From: Gammaproteobacteria bacterium | Lineage (GTDB): Bacteria; Pseudomonadota; Gammaproteobacteria; Steroidobacterales; Steroidobacteraceae | Direction: 5' to 3' | Length of the DNA: 5,048 bases | Assembly: GCA_020846815.1 (NCBI GenBank) | Contig: JADLDF010000387.1 | Location: forward strand, 1-5,048 | Part shown: positions 1-5,048 of the stretch, piece after piece | Position numbering within the stretch: the first letter of the stretch is position 1 | Layout of the letters: each line of letters opens with the position of its first letter | Translations under genes and position numbers: made by a program | The notes under the pieces: model-generated | Told to the model about the DNA's origin: nothing | What the model saw: the letters and a program-made list of their open reading frames with translations, nothing else | The model's database searches: none

Positions 1-2
1 AA

Positions 3-209
3 GCCCTGTTCGACCTGTTCTATCTCGCGCCGGGGCGATCGCGCCTGTTCTCGAAGCTGCCGGAGCTCGCGATCCCGCGACGCTTTCAGTGGCAGCGCCT
101 GAAGGAATACACGGCACGCGTGCAGTCACCCTCGCGGCGGGCGTATATCGACGGGCGGATCAGGGCACTGAAAGCCGCGACACGGGGTGCCGTCAGCCGC
201 GGTTCCTGA
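3..209 (+). CDS. AbiEi-like antitoxin/regulator family protein, C-terminal end only
   Basis: This is the last 68 codons of a gene that begins left of the window, ending in TGA at 207-209. The visible protein starts ALFDLFYLAPGRSRLF and continues with LPELAIPRRFQW and, near the end, SPSRRAYIDGRIRAL. That pattern (a D-FYL-P-RSRLF helix, then an LPEL-IP segment, then a run of basic helices) is what I recall from the C-terminus of proteins annotated as AbiEi-family antitoxins. In type IV systems AbiEi is a winged-helix repressor paired with the nucleotidyltransferase toxin AbiEii. The N-terminal DNA-binding part is outside the window. No AbiEii-like gene follows: the next thing downstream is a dead PIN toxin, so if it is a true AbiEi it is solo or orphaned, as many family members are. 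The family call rests on a short C-terminal match from memory; the existence of the reading frame is more certain. Confidence 0.55.
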   Translation, partial: ALFDLFYLAPGRSRLFSKLPELAIPRRFQWQRLKEYTARVQSPSRRAYIDGRIRALKAATRGAVSRGS

Positions 210-236
210 AGCCGAGCGCTTCGGCCCCAGGCGTCG

Positions 237-604
237 ATGAGGATCGTCCTCGATACCAATCTGCCGTGCAGTGCATTGATCGTTCCGGGAGGAATCGCCG
301 ATCGAATCCATGCAGCCTGGCGGGACCGGCGCTTTGCGCTCCTGACCTGTGAGGAATAGCTCGAAGAATCTCGCCGCATGACTCGCCACCCGCGGATCAA
401 GCGATGCATCGGTCCCGCCACCGCAGGGACGGTGTACAACGAACTGCGTCGCCTTCAGCGCCGAAGATCGTCGAGGAAGACATAGCGCCGCTCATGGCCC
501 TACCCATCCCTCATGTGCGGGACTCCGCCCTTTCGATGGCTCACGGCAGCGGGCTCGAGTTTGGCTTTGGTGACTATCTTTTTGGCCAAGGAGAGCCGAT
601 GTGA
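237..604 (+). pseudogene. Decayed PIN-domain toxin (amber codon plus frameshift)
   Basis: From the ATG at 237 the frame reads MRIVLDTN, the start of a PIN-family ribonuclease toxin with its first catalytic Asp. It goes on through a recognisable PIN helix (ALIVPGGIADRIHAAWRD, then RRFALLTCEE) to a TAG at 357-359. The family usually has Gln there (EEQLEEL), so CAG to TAG is the likely change. Past the stop the same frame continues LEESRRM, then HPRIKR and NELRRL. At about 453-466 the match moves to another frame (APKIVEEDIAPL, then IPHVRDSA), which requires an indel. That second frame runs on to a TGA at 602-604. Its tail (SMAHGSG, then GDYLFGQGEP) may be a degenerate copy of the usual ADYLVTGD segment, with the conserved central DD lost. 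No dedicated antitoxin gene lies in the 27 bases upstream. Two independent lesions make a functional toxin very unlikely. The boundary after about 525 is uncertain. Confidence 0.72.
588..593 (+). promoter_or_regulatory. Shine-Dalgarno site of vapB
   Basis: AAGGAG lies 7 bases before the GTG at 601. It decides the start: the ATG at 599 is followed at once by TGA and cannot open vapB, and the ATG at 605 is out of frame. GTG 601 is the only start giving the full family N-terminus. Confidence 0.75.
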
Positions 605-837
605 ATGCCGTAGCCAAGCTGTTCAAATCGGGGCGTAGCCAGGCCGTGCGGCTTCCCAAAGCCATGCGCTTCGAAGGAGAAGAAGTCATTGCCAAACGGT
701 TCGGCAACGGTGTGCCGCTATTGCCTGTGGAAGCTCCCTGGCAATTGATGCAGGAGGCGATGAACGAGTTCGAGCCCAGTCTTGAGCTTCGGCGCGAGCA
801 GCCTGAACAGCAGACCCGCGAAGACTGGCCGCAATGA
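601..837 (+). CDS. vapB: VapB antitoxin (AbrB/MazE-type swapped-hairpin DNA-binding protein)
   Basis: A 78-residue antitoxin of the type II VapBC family. The N-terminal half (residues 1-40) carries the AbrB/SpoVT-like signature AKLFKSGRSQAVRLPK, followed by MRFEGEEV and FGNGVPLLP. In the family this part dimerises and binds the operon's own operator. The C-terminal half (about 45-78) begins with the conserved PW of the toxin-binding tail and is acidic and Gln/Glu-rich (EFEPS, REQPEQQTRE, DWP). That tail is expected to wrap the VapC active site. Length is typical. The start codon is GTG, preceded by AAGGAG at good spacing. The stop overlaps the vapC start (ATGA, 834-837), so the two are translationally coupled, and autorepression by the VapBC complex is expected from the family. 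The start also overlaps the end of the decayed PIN frame (GTGA at 601-604). No obvious lesions are seen, so I consider it functional. Confidence 0.93.
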   Translation: MNAVAKLFKSGRSQAVRLPKAMRFEGEEVIAKRFGNGVPLLPVEAPWQLMQEAMNEFEPSLELRREQPEQQTREDWPQ

Positions 838-1250
838 CGGCTGCACGCTACCTGCTGGATACCAACACCTGCATCTACATCATCAACCGCCGTCCTGCGA
901 AGGTTTTCGAGCATCTTGCGGGACGGCACGTCGGCGACATCGCCATCTCCAGCATCACCGGCGCGGAGCTGGCCTTTGGCGTCGCGAGAAGCGGTTCGCA
1001 GCGCAATCAAGACGCGCTCGACAAATTCCTCGCACCGCTGGACATCCTGCCTTTCGACGAGGATGCCATGCGCCGCTACGGCGTCGTAAGCAGTGACCTC
1101 GAGCGCGAAGGCACACCTATCGGCGCGCTGGATCTGCTGATTGCAGCCCACGCACTGGCATTGAACGCCACGCTGGTGAGCAACAATCTGCGCGAGTTTC
1201 AGCGCATCAAAGGGCTGTCTTTGGAGAACTGGCTGGACGGCCACGGCTGA
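834..1250 (+). CDS. vapC: VapC toxin, PIN-domain ribonuclease
   Basis: A 138-residue PIN-domain protein starting four bases inside vapB. VapC toxins are Mg2+-dependent endoribonucleases that cut specific RNAs, often initiator tRNA in enteric examples, and are held inactive by VapB; the target here cannot be read from sequence. The expected acidic active site is present: Asp9 in YLLDTNTCIYII, Glu45 in SSITGAELAFG, Asp100 in GALDLLIAAHA, with the C-terminal SNNLREF (Asn117-Asn118) and the closing IKGLSLENWL. Length and motif order fit the common chromosomal VapC group (D-T-N at the N-terminus, S-x-x-T/V-x-x-E-L in the middle, a terminal NN-x-x-EF). No clear Shine-Dalgarno site lies in front of the ATG, which agrees with coupling to vapB translation. 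All key residues are intact, in contrast to the dead PIN gene upstream. Confidence 0.94.
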   Translation: MTAARYLLDTNTCIYIINRRPAKVFEHLAGRHVGDIAISSITGAELAFGVARSGSQRNQDALDKFLAPLDILPFDEDAMRRYGVVSSDLEREGTPIGALDLLIAAHALALNATLVSNNLREFQRIKGLSLENWLDGHG

Positions 1251-1261
1251 CCTTCACGTCG

Positions 1262-1444
1262 ATGCCGGATGGGGTCGTCATCCTGCGCATGAAGAACGAG
1301 CGCATTTTCGGGCTCGCGGGCCTGCTGCACAGGATAAGGCCGGAGATCCGTGCCCATCGAGATGTCGTCGCCGTGATGACGCTCGACGGGAACGTGCTGA
1401 AACTCGCCGGAATCCTGCCCGTCGCGGCTGCCGCGCGGAGCTAG
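1262..1444 (+). CDS. Weak 60-codon open frame, hypothetical
   Basis: The 231 bases between vapC and the stop of the converging hydrolase gene hold no recognised gene. The best candidate is this plus-strand frame, starting MPDGVVILRMKNERIFG and ending AAAARS. About 50 of its 60 sense codons end in G or C, which is mildly coding-like but could follow from the high base composition. I see no convincing Shine-Dalgarno site, no domain, no membrane segment and no homologue I recognise. The frame is open for a few codons upstream of the ATG, so it could instead be the 3' remnant of a larger gene interrupted when the TA block was inserted. The minus-strand frames across the same bases also gave nothing familiar. 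It may simply be spurious. Confidence 0.2.
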   Translation: MPDGVVILRMKNERIFGLAGLLHRIRPEIRAHRDVVAVMTLDGNVLKLAGILPVAAAARS

Positions 1445-1481
1445 CCGCTCGCTCCGAGCTCGCCTGTCGCGGGTTCGCCGA

Positions 1482-3347
1482 TCACGAACCGGCGTCGCGC
1501 AGCCGCGCCACTCGCGCTGCGAGCGCGCGGCCACCTGCCGCACCGCCGTCGCTGCCGGCTTCGAGCAGCTCGATGCCGGCGCGCGAGCCGGCGAGCGCGG
1601 CCTGCACGGCATCGAGATAGCGCTGCGGACTCGCAGCGTCGAGCAGCACCTGCACCGGCACGCGCGCGGCATCGATGCGATGGCGCAGGTCGTCGGCCGC
1701 GACCGCCGCCGCCAGCGCCGGGCCGGCGGCGCCCGACAGCAGCAGCGCGAACGCGCGCTCGTGGACCTGCAGCGTGTCGACGCGCGGCGCACCGCGCCAG
1801 GCATGGCCGCGACGGCGCAGGCACCACGGGTGGAACAGGCCGGCGTCGGTCGCGCGGATCCAGGCATGCGCGAGGTGGCCCCCGTGCCAGGCCACTTCCG
1901 GCACCTCGGCGAACGCGGCGACGATCGCTTCGCGATCCGCGGCCGGCCAGCAGTACGGCTGCCAGGCGACGACCCGGCGCATCTCGAACGGCGCGCCACC
2001 TCCGGCGTGGGCCGCGATCGCCAGCGCGAGCGTGGCACCGGCGCCGAGGCCGAGCAGGGTCACCGGACCTTCGCCCGGCAGGGTCTTCAGCGCCTCGGCG
2101 ACCTGTGCCGATACGCCGTCGACCAGCCGCGCGCGTTCACTGGCGCGGCCAGCGGATGCCGCGATGCCGACGGACTCGCCGTGGCCCGGCAGGTCGGGCG
2201 CGGTGGCACTGAAGCCCGCGACGGCGCAGGCCGCGAGCAGATCGTCGATCGCGGCGGCGCTCTCGGTCGCGTCGTGCAGCACGACCAGGCGGACGCGATC
2301 GTTCCGTGACGCGATGACCGGCGCCAGCGCGCGGGCGTGCAGCTGTGCGCCCGGCGCACCGAGGAAGCCTCGCCCGGTCGTGATCGCGTCCGCGTTCACC
2401 CTCGCGCTCGCGTCTGCGTCTACGTCTGCGTCCGCTCTCGCGTTCGCCTCGCCACTGGCCGTGACGACGGACGCATGGGCAAACGCAGCGCTCGCCGCCG
2501 CCGGCCAGGAGCGCGGGCTGTCCGGTGTCTCGCGGATGGCGCGCAGCAGGAACTCGCTGGCCGCGGCCTCGACCTCGGCCGGCGTCGGCAGCCCGCGGAT
2601 CTCGAGCCCGGCGCGCGTGACGCCGAGACGCGCGAGGTGAACGTGCAGTGGATCGCCGGCGGCGGCCGTGATCAGCGTCGGCACGCACGAGTCGCGCACC
2701 GCGCCGGTCGCGTCGGCGTGGAAGGCGGCGCGATAGGCGACGTCGTAGCCCCGCCAGTTGCGCAGCACTTCGAGCAGATGGCGCTGCGTGCGCTCCGGCG
2801 GCGCCATGTCGTAGTCCATGCGGCCGGCGGCGCTGCGCTTGAACCAGGGGAAGAATACCGTCTGCTCGCGCATCCGCGACCACAGCCAGGTCAGGTGCGC
2901 GCCGTCCCAGCGCGGCACGATCGGCGGCAGATAGTCGCGGTCGATCTCCGCGAGCTCGGCCGGCGTCATCTGCGAGATGCCGTTCGCGGCGATCGCGACC
3001 ACGCGCTGCGGATGGCGTGCCGCGACCGACAGCGCCTCGCGCGCGCCGGTGTGGAAGCCGTAGATGGCCACACGCGCGATACCGAGCACTTCGAGCAGGG
3101 CCGCGACGGCGTCGCCGTACTGGTCGAAATGCGGCGCGCGATCGGGCAAGGGATCGGACTGGCCGCAGCCGGGCCGGTCGGGTGCGAGCATGGTGAAGCG
3201 ATCGCTCCAGCGCAGCATCAGGTCGACGAAATCGAGTGAAGACTGCGGCGACTGGTGCAGCAGCAGCAGCAGCGGACCCTGGCCGGCACGACGATAGTGG
3301 ACCAGCCGCCCGTCGACGACGGCGTAATGCCTGGAAATCGGGATCAT
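1482..3347 (-). CDS. Tandem alpha/beta-hydrolase fold protein with two duplicated domains and atypical nucleophile elbows
   Basis: A 621-residue protein, about twice the length of a single alpha/beta hydrolase. Domain 1 (residues 1-275) has the strand HYAVVDGRLVHYRRAG, an oxyanion-loop region HQSPQSS (31-37), APDRPGCGQSD (55-65), the elbow GFHTG (97-101) and a lid rich in Trp (WDGAHLTWLWSR at 147-158, FFPW at 165-168). Domain 2 (about 325-621) repeats the order: VVLHDATES (355-363), APDLPGHGES (383-392), elbow GLGAG (433-437), and WHGGHLAHAWIR plus FHPW (487-498, 505-508). The elbow residue, normally Ser, Asp or Cys, is His99 in domain 1 and Gly435 in domain 2. I recall single-domain relatives of domain 1 with the same HTG elbow, so His is probably a subfamily trait. 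A low-complexity Ala/Asp linker (about 297-321) joins the domains. No signal peptide is seen, so it is probably cytoplasmic. The start at 3347 is chosen for its GAGGAG site; a 33-codon upstream extension does not resemble the family. The substrate is unknown. Confidence 0.82.
   Translation of the reverse strand: MIPISRHYAVVDGRLVHYRRAGQGPLLLLLHQSPQSSLDFVDLMLRWSDRFTMLAPDRPGCGQSDPLPDRAPHFDQYGDAVAALLEVLGIARVAIYGFHTGAREALSVAARHPQRVVAIAANGISQMTPAELAEIDRDYLPPIVPRWDGAHLTWLWSRMREQTVFFPWFKRSAAGRMDYDMAPPERTQRHLLEVLRNWRGYDVAYRAAFHADATGAVRDSCVPTLITAAAGDPLHVHLARLGVTRAGLEIRGLPTPAEVEAAASEFLLRAIRETPDSPRSWPAAASAAFAHASVVTASGEANARADADVDADASARVNADAITTGRGFLGAPGAQLHARALAPVIASRNDRVRLVVLHDATESAAAIDDLLAACAVAGFSATAPDLPGHGESVGIAASAGRASERARLVDGVSAQVAEALKTLPGEGPVTLLGLGAGATLALAIAAHAGGGAPFEMRRVVAWQPYCWPAADREAIVAAFAEVPEVAWHGGHLAHAWIRATDAGLFHPWCLRRRGHAWRGAPRVDTLQVHERAFALLLSGAAGPALAAAVAADDLRHRIDAARVPVQVLLDAASPQRYLDAVQAALAGSRAGIELLEAGSDGGAAGGRALAARVARLRDAGS
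2404..2451. repeat. Degenerate 6-base tandem repeat encoding the Ala/Asp linker
   Basis: Eight consecutive 6-base units close to GCGTCT on the plus strand (GCGCTC, GCGTCT, GCGTCT, ACGTCT, GCGTCC, GCTCTC, GCGTTC, GCCTCG). On the minus strand this encodes the ADADVDADAS part of the linker between the two hydrolase domains. Unit length is a multiple of three, so gain or loss of units would change linker length without breaking the frame. Confidence 0.75.
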
Positions 3348-3354
3348 GCGGCGG

Positions 3355-3360
3355 CTCCTC
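3355..3360 (-). promoter_or_regulatory. Shine-Dalgarno site of the tandem hydrolase gene
   Basis: Read on the minus strand this is GAGGAG, 7 bases before the ATG at 3347-3345. It supports that start over the longer open frame beginning at 3446, whose first 33 residues look non-coding. Confidence 0.7.
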
Positions 3361-3439
3361 GTGATGCACAGGCCGGGCGATGCGCACGTCGGCGCGCGGA
3401 ACGGCGCCGGCGCTGCATTATCCTCCGGGATCAGCTTGA

Positions 3440-3640
3440 GCGGCACGCTTCGCCAGCCACCGCATGCCGCCGCCGCGGTGATTCACGCCCGTCAACGAGC
3501 CCTCGTCCTTCGCCTGGGCCAGCAGCGAGGCCGGACGTCTTGCGCAGTACCTGCGCGGCCGCGGCTTTGATCTCGAGCTGTCGCTGGCGCGCGGCGCATG
3601 CTCTTCGTCCTGGCAGAAAGCGGCGAAGACAGCCCGCTAA
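3440..3640 (+). pseudogene. Decayed fragment of a beta-glucosidase-like glycoside hydrolase
   Basis: The 289-base gap between the hydrolase gene and ahpF holds a plus-strand relic. In one frame it reads AARFASHRMPPPR, a TGA at 3479-3481, then FTPVNEPSSFAWAS (from 3482), then YLRGRGFDLELSLARGA (to 3598), and ends at TAA 3638-3640. The run FTPVNE-SFFAWA followed by RGRGFELK-L-RA is what I recall from bacterial proteins annotated as beta-glucosidase-like (family 1-like TIM-barrel enzymes), where NE carries the acid/base Glu. In those proteins a Trp precedes FTPVNE, so TGG to TGA is the likely change. Another stop in this frame lies at 3437-3439, and after 3598 the match is lost. Only some 50 residues of a roughly 400-residue family remain, so this is a fragment, not a gene. 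Its stop overlaps the ahpF stop on the opposite strand. The match is from memory, hence the moderate confidence. Confidence 0.45.
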
Positions 3641-5048
3641 GCCGCCACGGTCAACGAAGGCTTGGGAGCCGGCGCGCTGCTGCGGATCAGATGATCGAAG
3701 GCCGACAGCGCCGCGGTCGAGCCCGCGCCCATGGCGATGACGATCTGCTTGTAAGGCACCGTGGTCGCATCTCCGGCCGCGAATACGCCCGGCACGGACG
3801 TCTGGCCGCGATCGTCGATGACGATCTCGCCGCGCGGCGAGAGCTCGATCGTGCCCTTGAGCCATTCGGTGTTCGGCAGCAGGCCGATCTGCACGAAGAT
3901 GCCCTCGAGCGCAACCTCGTGCACCTCGTTGCTGCCGCGGTCCTTGTAGGTCAGGCCCACGACCTTCTGGCCATCGCCCCGCACCTCGGTGGTCAGCGCG
4001 TTCACGATGACCTCGACGTTCGGCAGGCTGCGCAGCTTGCGCTGCAGCACTTCGTCGGCGCGCAGCCTGGTGTCGAACTCGATCAGCGTCACGTGGCTGA
4101 CGATGCCGGCAAGATCGATCGCCGCCTCGACGCCGGAATTGCCGCCGCCGATGACCGCGACGCGCTTGCCCTTGAACAGCGGGCCGTCGCAATGCGGGCA
4201 GTAGCAGACACCCTTGGTGCGGTACTCGGCCTCGCCCGGCACGTTCATGTTGCGCCAGCGCGCGCCGGTCGCGAGCACCACGCTGCGCGCCTTCAGCGCA
4301 GCGCCGCCGGCGAGCTGCACCTCGACCAGGCCGCCCGGCTCGCTGGCCGGCACCAGCTTCTCGGCGCGCTGCAGGTTCATGATGTCGACGTCGTAGGCGC
4401 GCACGTGCTGCTCGAGCGCGGTGGCGAGCTTCGGCCCCTCCGTCTCCTTGACGGAGATGAAGTTCTCGATGCCCATGGTGTCGAGCACCTGGCCGCCGAA
4501 GCGCTCCGCGGCGACGCCGGTGCGGATGCCCTTGCGCGCGGCATAGATCGCCGCCGCGGCGCCGGCCGGGCCGCCGCCGACGACCAGCACGTCGAACGGC
4601 GCCTTGCCCTTGATCTTCTCGGCCTCGCGCGCCGCCGCGCCAGTGTCGAGCTTGGCGAGGATCTGCGCGAGCTCCAGGCGCCCGGAGGAGAAGAACTCGC
4701 CGTTCAGGAACACGACCGGCACGGCCATGACCTGCCGCGCCTCGACCTCCTGCTGGAACAGCGCGCCGTCGATCGCAACGTGGCGGATGCGCGGGTTGAC
4801 CACGCTCATGAGGTTCAGCGCCTGCACGACGTCCGGGCAGCTCTGGCAGGTGACGGAGAAATAGGTCTCGAACAGGTAGTCGCCGTCGAGCGCACGCGCC
4901 TGCTCGAGCAGCTCCGGCTCGACCTTGGGCGGATAGCCGCCGACCTGCAGCAGCGCCAGCACCAGCGAGGTGAACTCGTGGCCGAGCGGCATGCCGGCGA
5001 ACGTGACCGAGACGTCGCTGCCGACGCGGCGGATCACGAACGAGGGGC
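3637..5048 (-). CDS. ahpF: Alkyl hydroperoxide reductase subunit F (NADH:peroxiredoxin reductase), 5'-truncated by the window edge
   Basis: AhpF is a cytoplasmic FAD protein that passes electrons from NADH to the peroxiredoxin AhpC, which reduces H2O2 and organic peroxides. The visible 469 residues match the family nearly end to end. Counting from the codon at 5037, the N-terminal double-thioredoxin-fold domain covers 1-130 with its redox pair TCQSCPD (Cys64, Cys67). The FAD-binding [17 protein letters not shown] lies at 154-170, the [14 protein letters not shown] segment at 256-269, the second redox pair CPHCDGPL (Cys280, Cys283), the NADH-binding motif [11 protein letters not shown] at 296-306, and the FAD-binding [13 protein letters not shown] near the C-terminus. 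The GTG at 5037 is internal: the frame continues upstream with P-S-F, matching PSF-I in E. coli AhpF, so about 65-70 N-terminal residues lie beyond the window. The C-terminus ends in a short Pro/Ser/Ala tail ([14 protein letters not shown]) longer than in E. coli. ahpC is expected upstream. No terminator with a T-run is visible after the stop. Confidence 0.97.
   Translation of the reverse strand, partial: PSFVIRRVGSDVSVTFAGMPLGHEFTSLVLALLQVGGYPPKVEPELLEQARALDGDYLFETYFSVTCQSCPDVVQALNLMSVVNPRIRHVAIDGALFQQEVEARQVMAVPVVFLNGEFFSSGRLELAQILAKLDTGAAAREAEKIKGKAPFDVLVVGGGPAGAAAAIYAARKGIRTGVAAERFGGQVLDTMGIENFISVKETEGPKLATALEQHVRAYDVDIMNLQRAEKLVPASEPGGLVEVQLAGGAALKARSVVLATGARWRNMNVPGEAEYRTKGVCYCPHCDGPLFKGKRVAVIGGGNSGVEAAIDLAGIVSHVTLIEFDTRLRADEVLQRKLRSLPNVEVIVNALTTEVRGDGQKVVGLTYKDRGSNEVHEVALEGIFVQIGLLPNTEWLKGTIELSPRGEIVIDDRGQTSVPGVFAAGDATTVPYKQIVIAMGAGSTAALSAFDHLIRSSAPAPKPSLTVAA

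Noticed and set aside
610..651. Direct repeat CGTAGCCAAG / CGTAGCCAGG
   Set aside because: Both copies lie in the conserved AVAKLFKSGRSQAV coding segment of vapB and are explained by codon coincidence.
492..1244. 250-codon minus-strand open frame across vapB and vapC
   Set aside because: It is antisense to an intact VapBC pair with all family motifs, and its own translation shows no recognisable fold.
1472..1490. Inverted repeat GGTTCG/CGAACC as a terminator between the converging genes
   Set aside because: It is only a 6-base stem with the hydrolase stop codon in its loop and no T-run on either strand; it is more likely chance in high-GC DNA.
1675..3239. Long open frames on the plus strand across the hydrolase gene (about 321 and 300 codons)
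   Set aside because: They are antisense to a gene with clear alpha/beta-hydrolase motifs; their translations are dominated by Arg, Ala, Pro and Ser with no domain pattern, as expected of shadows in high-GC DNA.
3542..3556. Inverted repeat GCGCAG-TAC-CTGCGC as an ahpF terminator
   Set aside because: It is a short stem with a 3-base loop inside the relic's coding frame, about 80 bases past the ahpF stop, and is not followed by a T-run in the direction of transcription.
3431..4192. 253-codon minus-strand frame overlapping the ahpF 3' end
   Set aside because: It is a frame-shifted shadow of ahpF, Arg-rich and without motifs; its tail merely covers the glycoside hydrolase relic on the other strand.
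5035..5037. GTG as the start of ahpF
   Set aside because: The frame stays open to the window edge and the preceding P-S-F residues match the internal sequence of known AhpF, so the gene starts outside the window.

Overview
The window is high-GC DNA, richest in the long minus-strand gene at 1482-3347. It most likely comes from a gamma- or betaproteobacterium: the AhpF protein at the right end is very close to the enterobacterial enzyme as I remember it, and the VapBC pair is of the common proteobacterial kind. No rRNA, tRNA, CRISPR array, insertion sequence or attachment site was seen. The genus cannot be given from the sequence alone.

Left part (1-1250, plus strand): a toxin-antitoxin accumulation site. 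It opens with the last 68 residues of an AbiEi-like protein. Next comes a dead PIN-domain toxin gene with an in-frame amber codon and a frameshift. Then there is an intact vapB-vapC pair whose stop and start codons overlap by 4 bases. VapB would neutralise the VapC ribonuclease and repress the operon; the upstream PIN relic shows that an older module decayed at the same place.

Middle (1251-3347): a 231-base stretch holding only one weak 60-codon frame, then a minus-strand gene converging on the TA block. It encodes a 621-residue protein made of two alpha/beta-hydrolase domains in tandem. The domains share a gap-free collinear Trp-rich lid motif, so they look like an internal duplication. A low-complexity linker encoded by a 6-base repeat joins them. 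Neither nucleophile elbow has a Ser, Asp or Cys: the first has His, the second Gly. This is the most unusual object in the window.

Right part (3348-5048): a 289-base gap between the hydrolase gene and ahpF holds, on the plus strand, a decayed fragment resembling a beta-glucosidase-like glycoside hydrolase (TPVNEP motif, two stops). Then comes the minus-strand ahpF, the flavoprotein reductase that recharges the peroxiredoxin AhpC. It is complete at its C-terminus and runs off the right edge. ahpC would be expected beyond that edge.

Overall, one housekeeping oxidative-stress gene and one odd hydrolase sit beside accessory DNA with several decayed genes. I see no clearly new multi-gene system; the double hydrolase is the best candidate for new biochemistry.
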